Below are positions 63,970 to 64,000 of a stretch of DNA of 64,000 nucleotides, one piece after another (within the stretch, counting starts at the first letter, position 1; the number at the start of each line of letters is the position of its first letter). Below the pieces are notes generated by a model. The model saw only the letters and a list, made by a program, of their open reading frames with translations. It was not told the origin of the DNA and made no database searches. The position numbers were made by a program, and so were the translations under genes. The DNA lies in NCBI GenBank assembly GCA_047974745.1, contig JBKECO010000018.1:76733-140732 (forward strand), in the 5' to 3' direction. Source of the stretch: JBKECO01 sp047974745 (GTDB lineage: Bacteria > Bacillota > Clostridia > Lachnospirales > Lachnospiraceae).

Positions 63970-64000
63970 CACATAGCCATAAATAGCTACATAAATATAA

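Larger units (their letters stand above)
62148..63992 (-). mobile_element. IS1634-family insertion sequence
   Basis: A transposase gene is bracketed by the inverted repeats ATGTAGCTAT (62148-62157) and ATAGCTACAT (63983-63992), a perfect 10-bp match. The left end begins just beyond the cluster terminator. Flanking duplication cannot be confirmed because only 8 nt of right flank are in the window. The complete frame suggests a recent or still active copy. Confidence 0.75.

Noticed and set aside
1..64000. tRNA, rRNA or riboswitch genes
   Set aside because: No cloverleaf, rRNA segment or recognisable riboswitch core was seen by eye. A covariance-model search would be needed to exclude small RNAs.

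Overview
The window looks like a chromosomal cell-surface locus of a low-GC Gram-positive anaerobe, most likely a clostridial (Lachnospiraceae-like) gut bacterium. The grounds are AT-rich sequence, strong AGGAGG-type ribosome binding sites, sortases with LPXTG-like sorting signals, SpaA/Cna-B pilin domains with H-x-H/Cys motifs, a DUF4143-type ATPase, BspA-type leucine-rich repeats and an IS1634-family transposase. The species cannot be named from the sequence alone.

Region A (1-20892) is a polysaccharide assembly and export block. It holds the end of a membrane-bound UDP-sugar 4,6-dehydratase, a sugar epimerase/dehydratase, GT4 and GT2 glycosyltransferases and a Wzm/Wzt-type ABC exporter with a C-terminal sugar-recognition domain. 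A 1422-residue protein follows that joins a pyruvyl-transferase domain, a repetitive coiled coil, a GT2 and a GT4. Next come an AlgJ/AlgX-like SGNH protein, a polytopic membrane protein, a decayed IS1182-like transposase, an MBOAT O-acyltransferase, a mannose-1-phosphate guanylyltransferase, a polyprenyl-phosphate glycosyltransferase and an LTA-synthase-like sulfatase-fold enzyme. Together these suggest a mannose-containing glycan that is acylated and perhaps pyruvylated or given phosphodiester groups.

Region B (20940-43898) is a surface-protein and pilus island. It opens with a membrane-anchored Glu-Thr-repeat protein and a DUF4143 ATPase bracketed by a 67-bp direct repeat, then a minus-strand MFS transporter. 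The pilus operon follows: a small helical protein, signal peptidase I, a CHAP/SpaA tip-like protein, a frameshifted backbone pilin, a class C sortase, a Cna-B minor pilin and a second sortase, ended by a terminator. A TetR regulator is divergent from a 1273-residue adhesin, whose sortase B is coupled to it. A transglutaminase/leucine-rich-repeat protein behind a consensus promoter and a Sel1-repeat protein close the region.

Region C (43911-62038) is a second polysaccharide block built on the flippase route. It holds a second MBOAT and AlgJ-like pair, three large membrane proteins (one carrying a ComEC-like metallo-beta-lactamase domain), three related GT2 enzymes, a Wzx-like flippase, a polyprenyl-phosphate GT2, the initiating sugar-1-phosphate transferase, a DUF1972 GT4 and a final GT2. 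A strong terminator ends it. A complete-looking IS1634-family element on the minus strand (Region D, 62148-63992) fills the right edge.

The most unusual signals are these. Two distant genes (6387 and 14705) have the Shine-Dalgarno sequence and start codon 37 nt apart with a perfect inverted repeat between them. The major pilin loses its cell-wall anchor by a one-base shift in a G run. A 67-bp duplication flanks the ATPase gene. The CHAP domain of the pilus protein has serine where the catalytic cysteine is expected.
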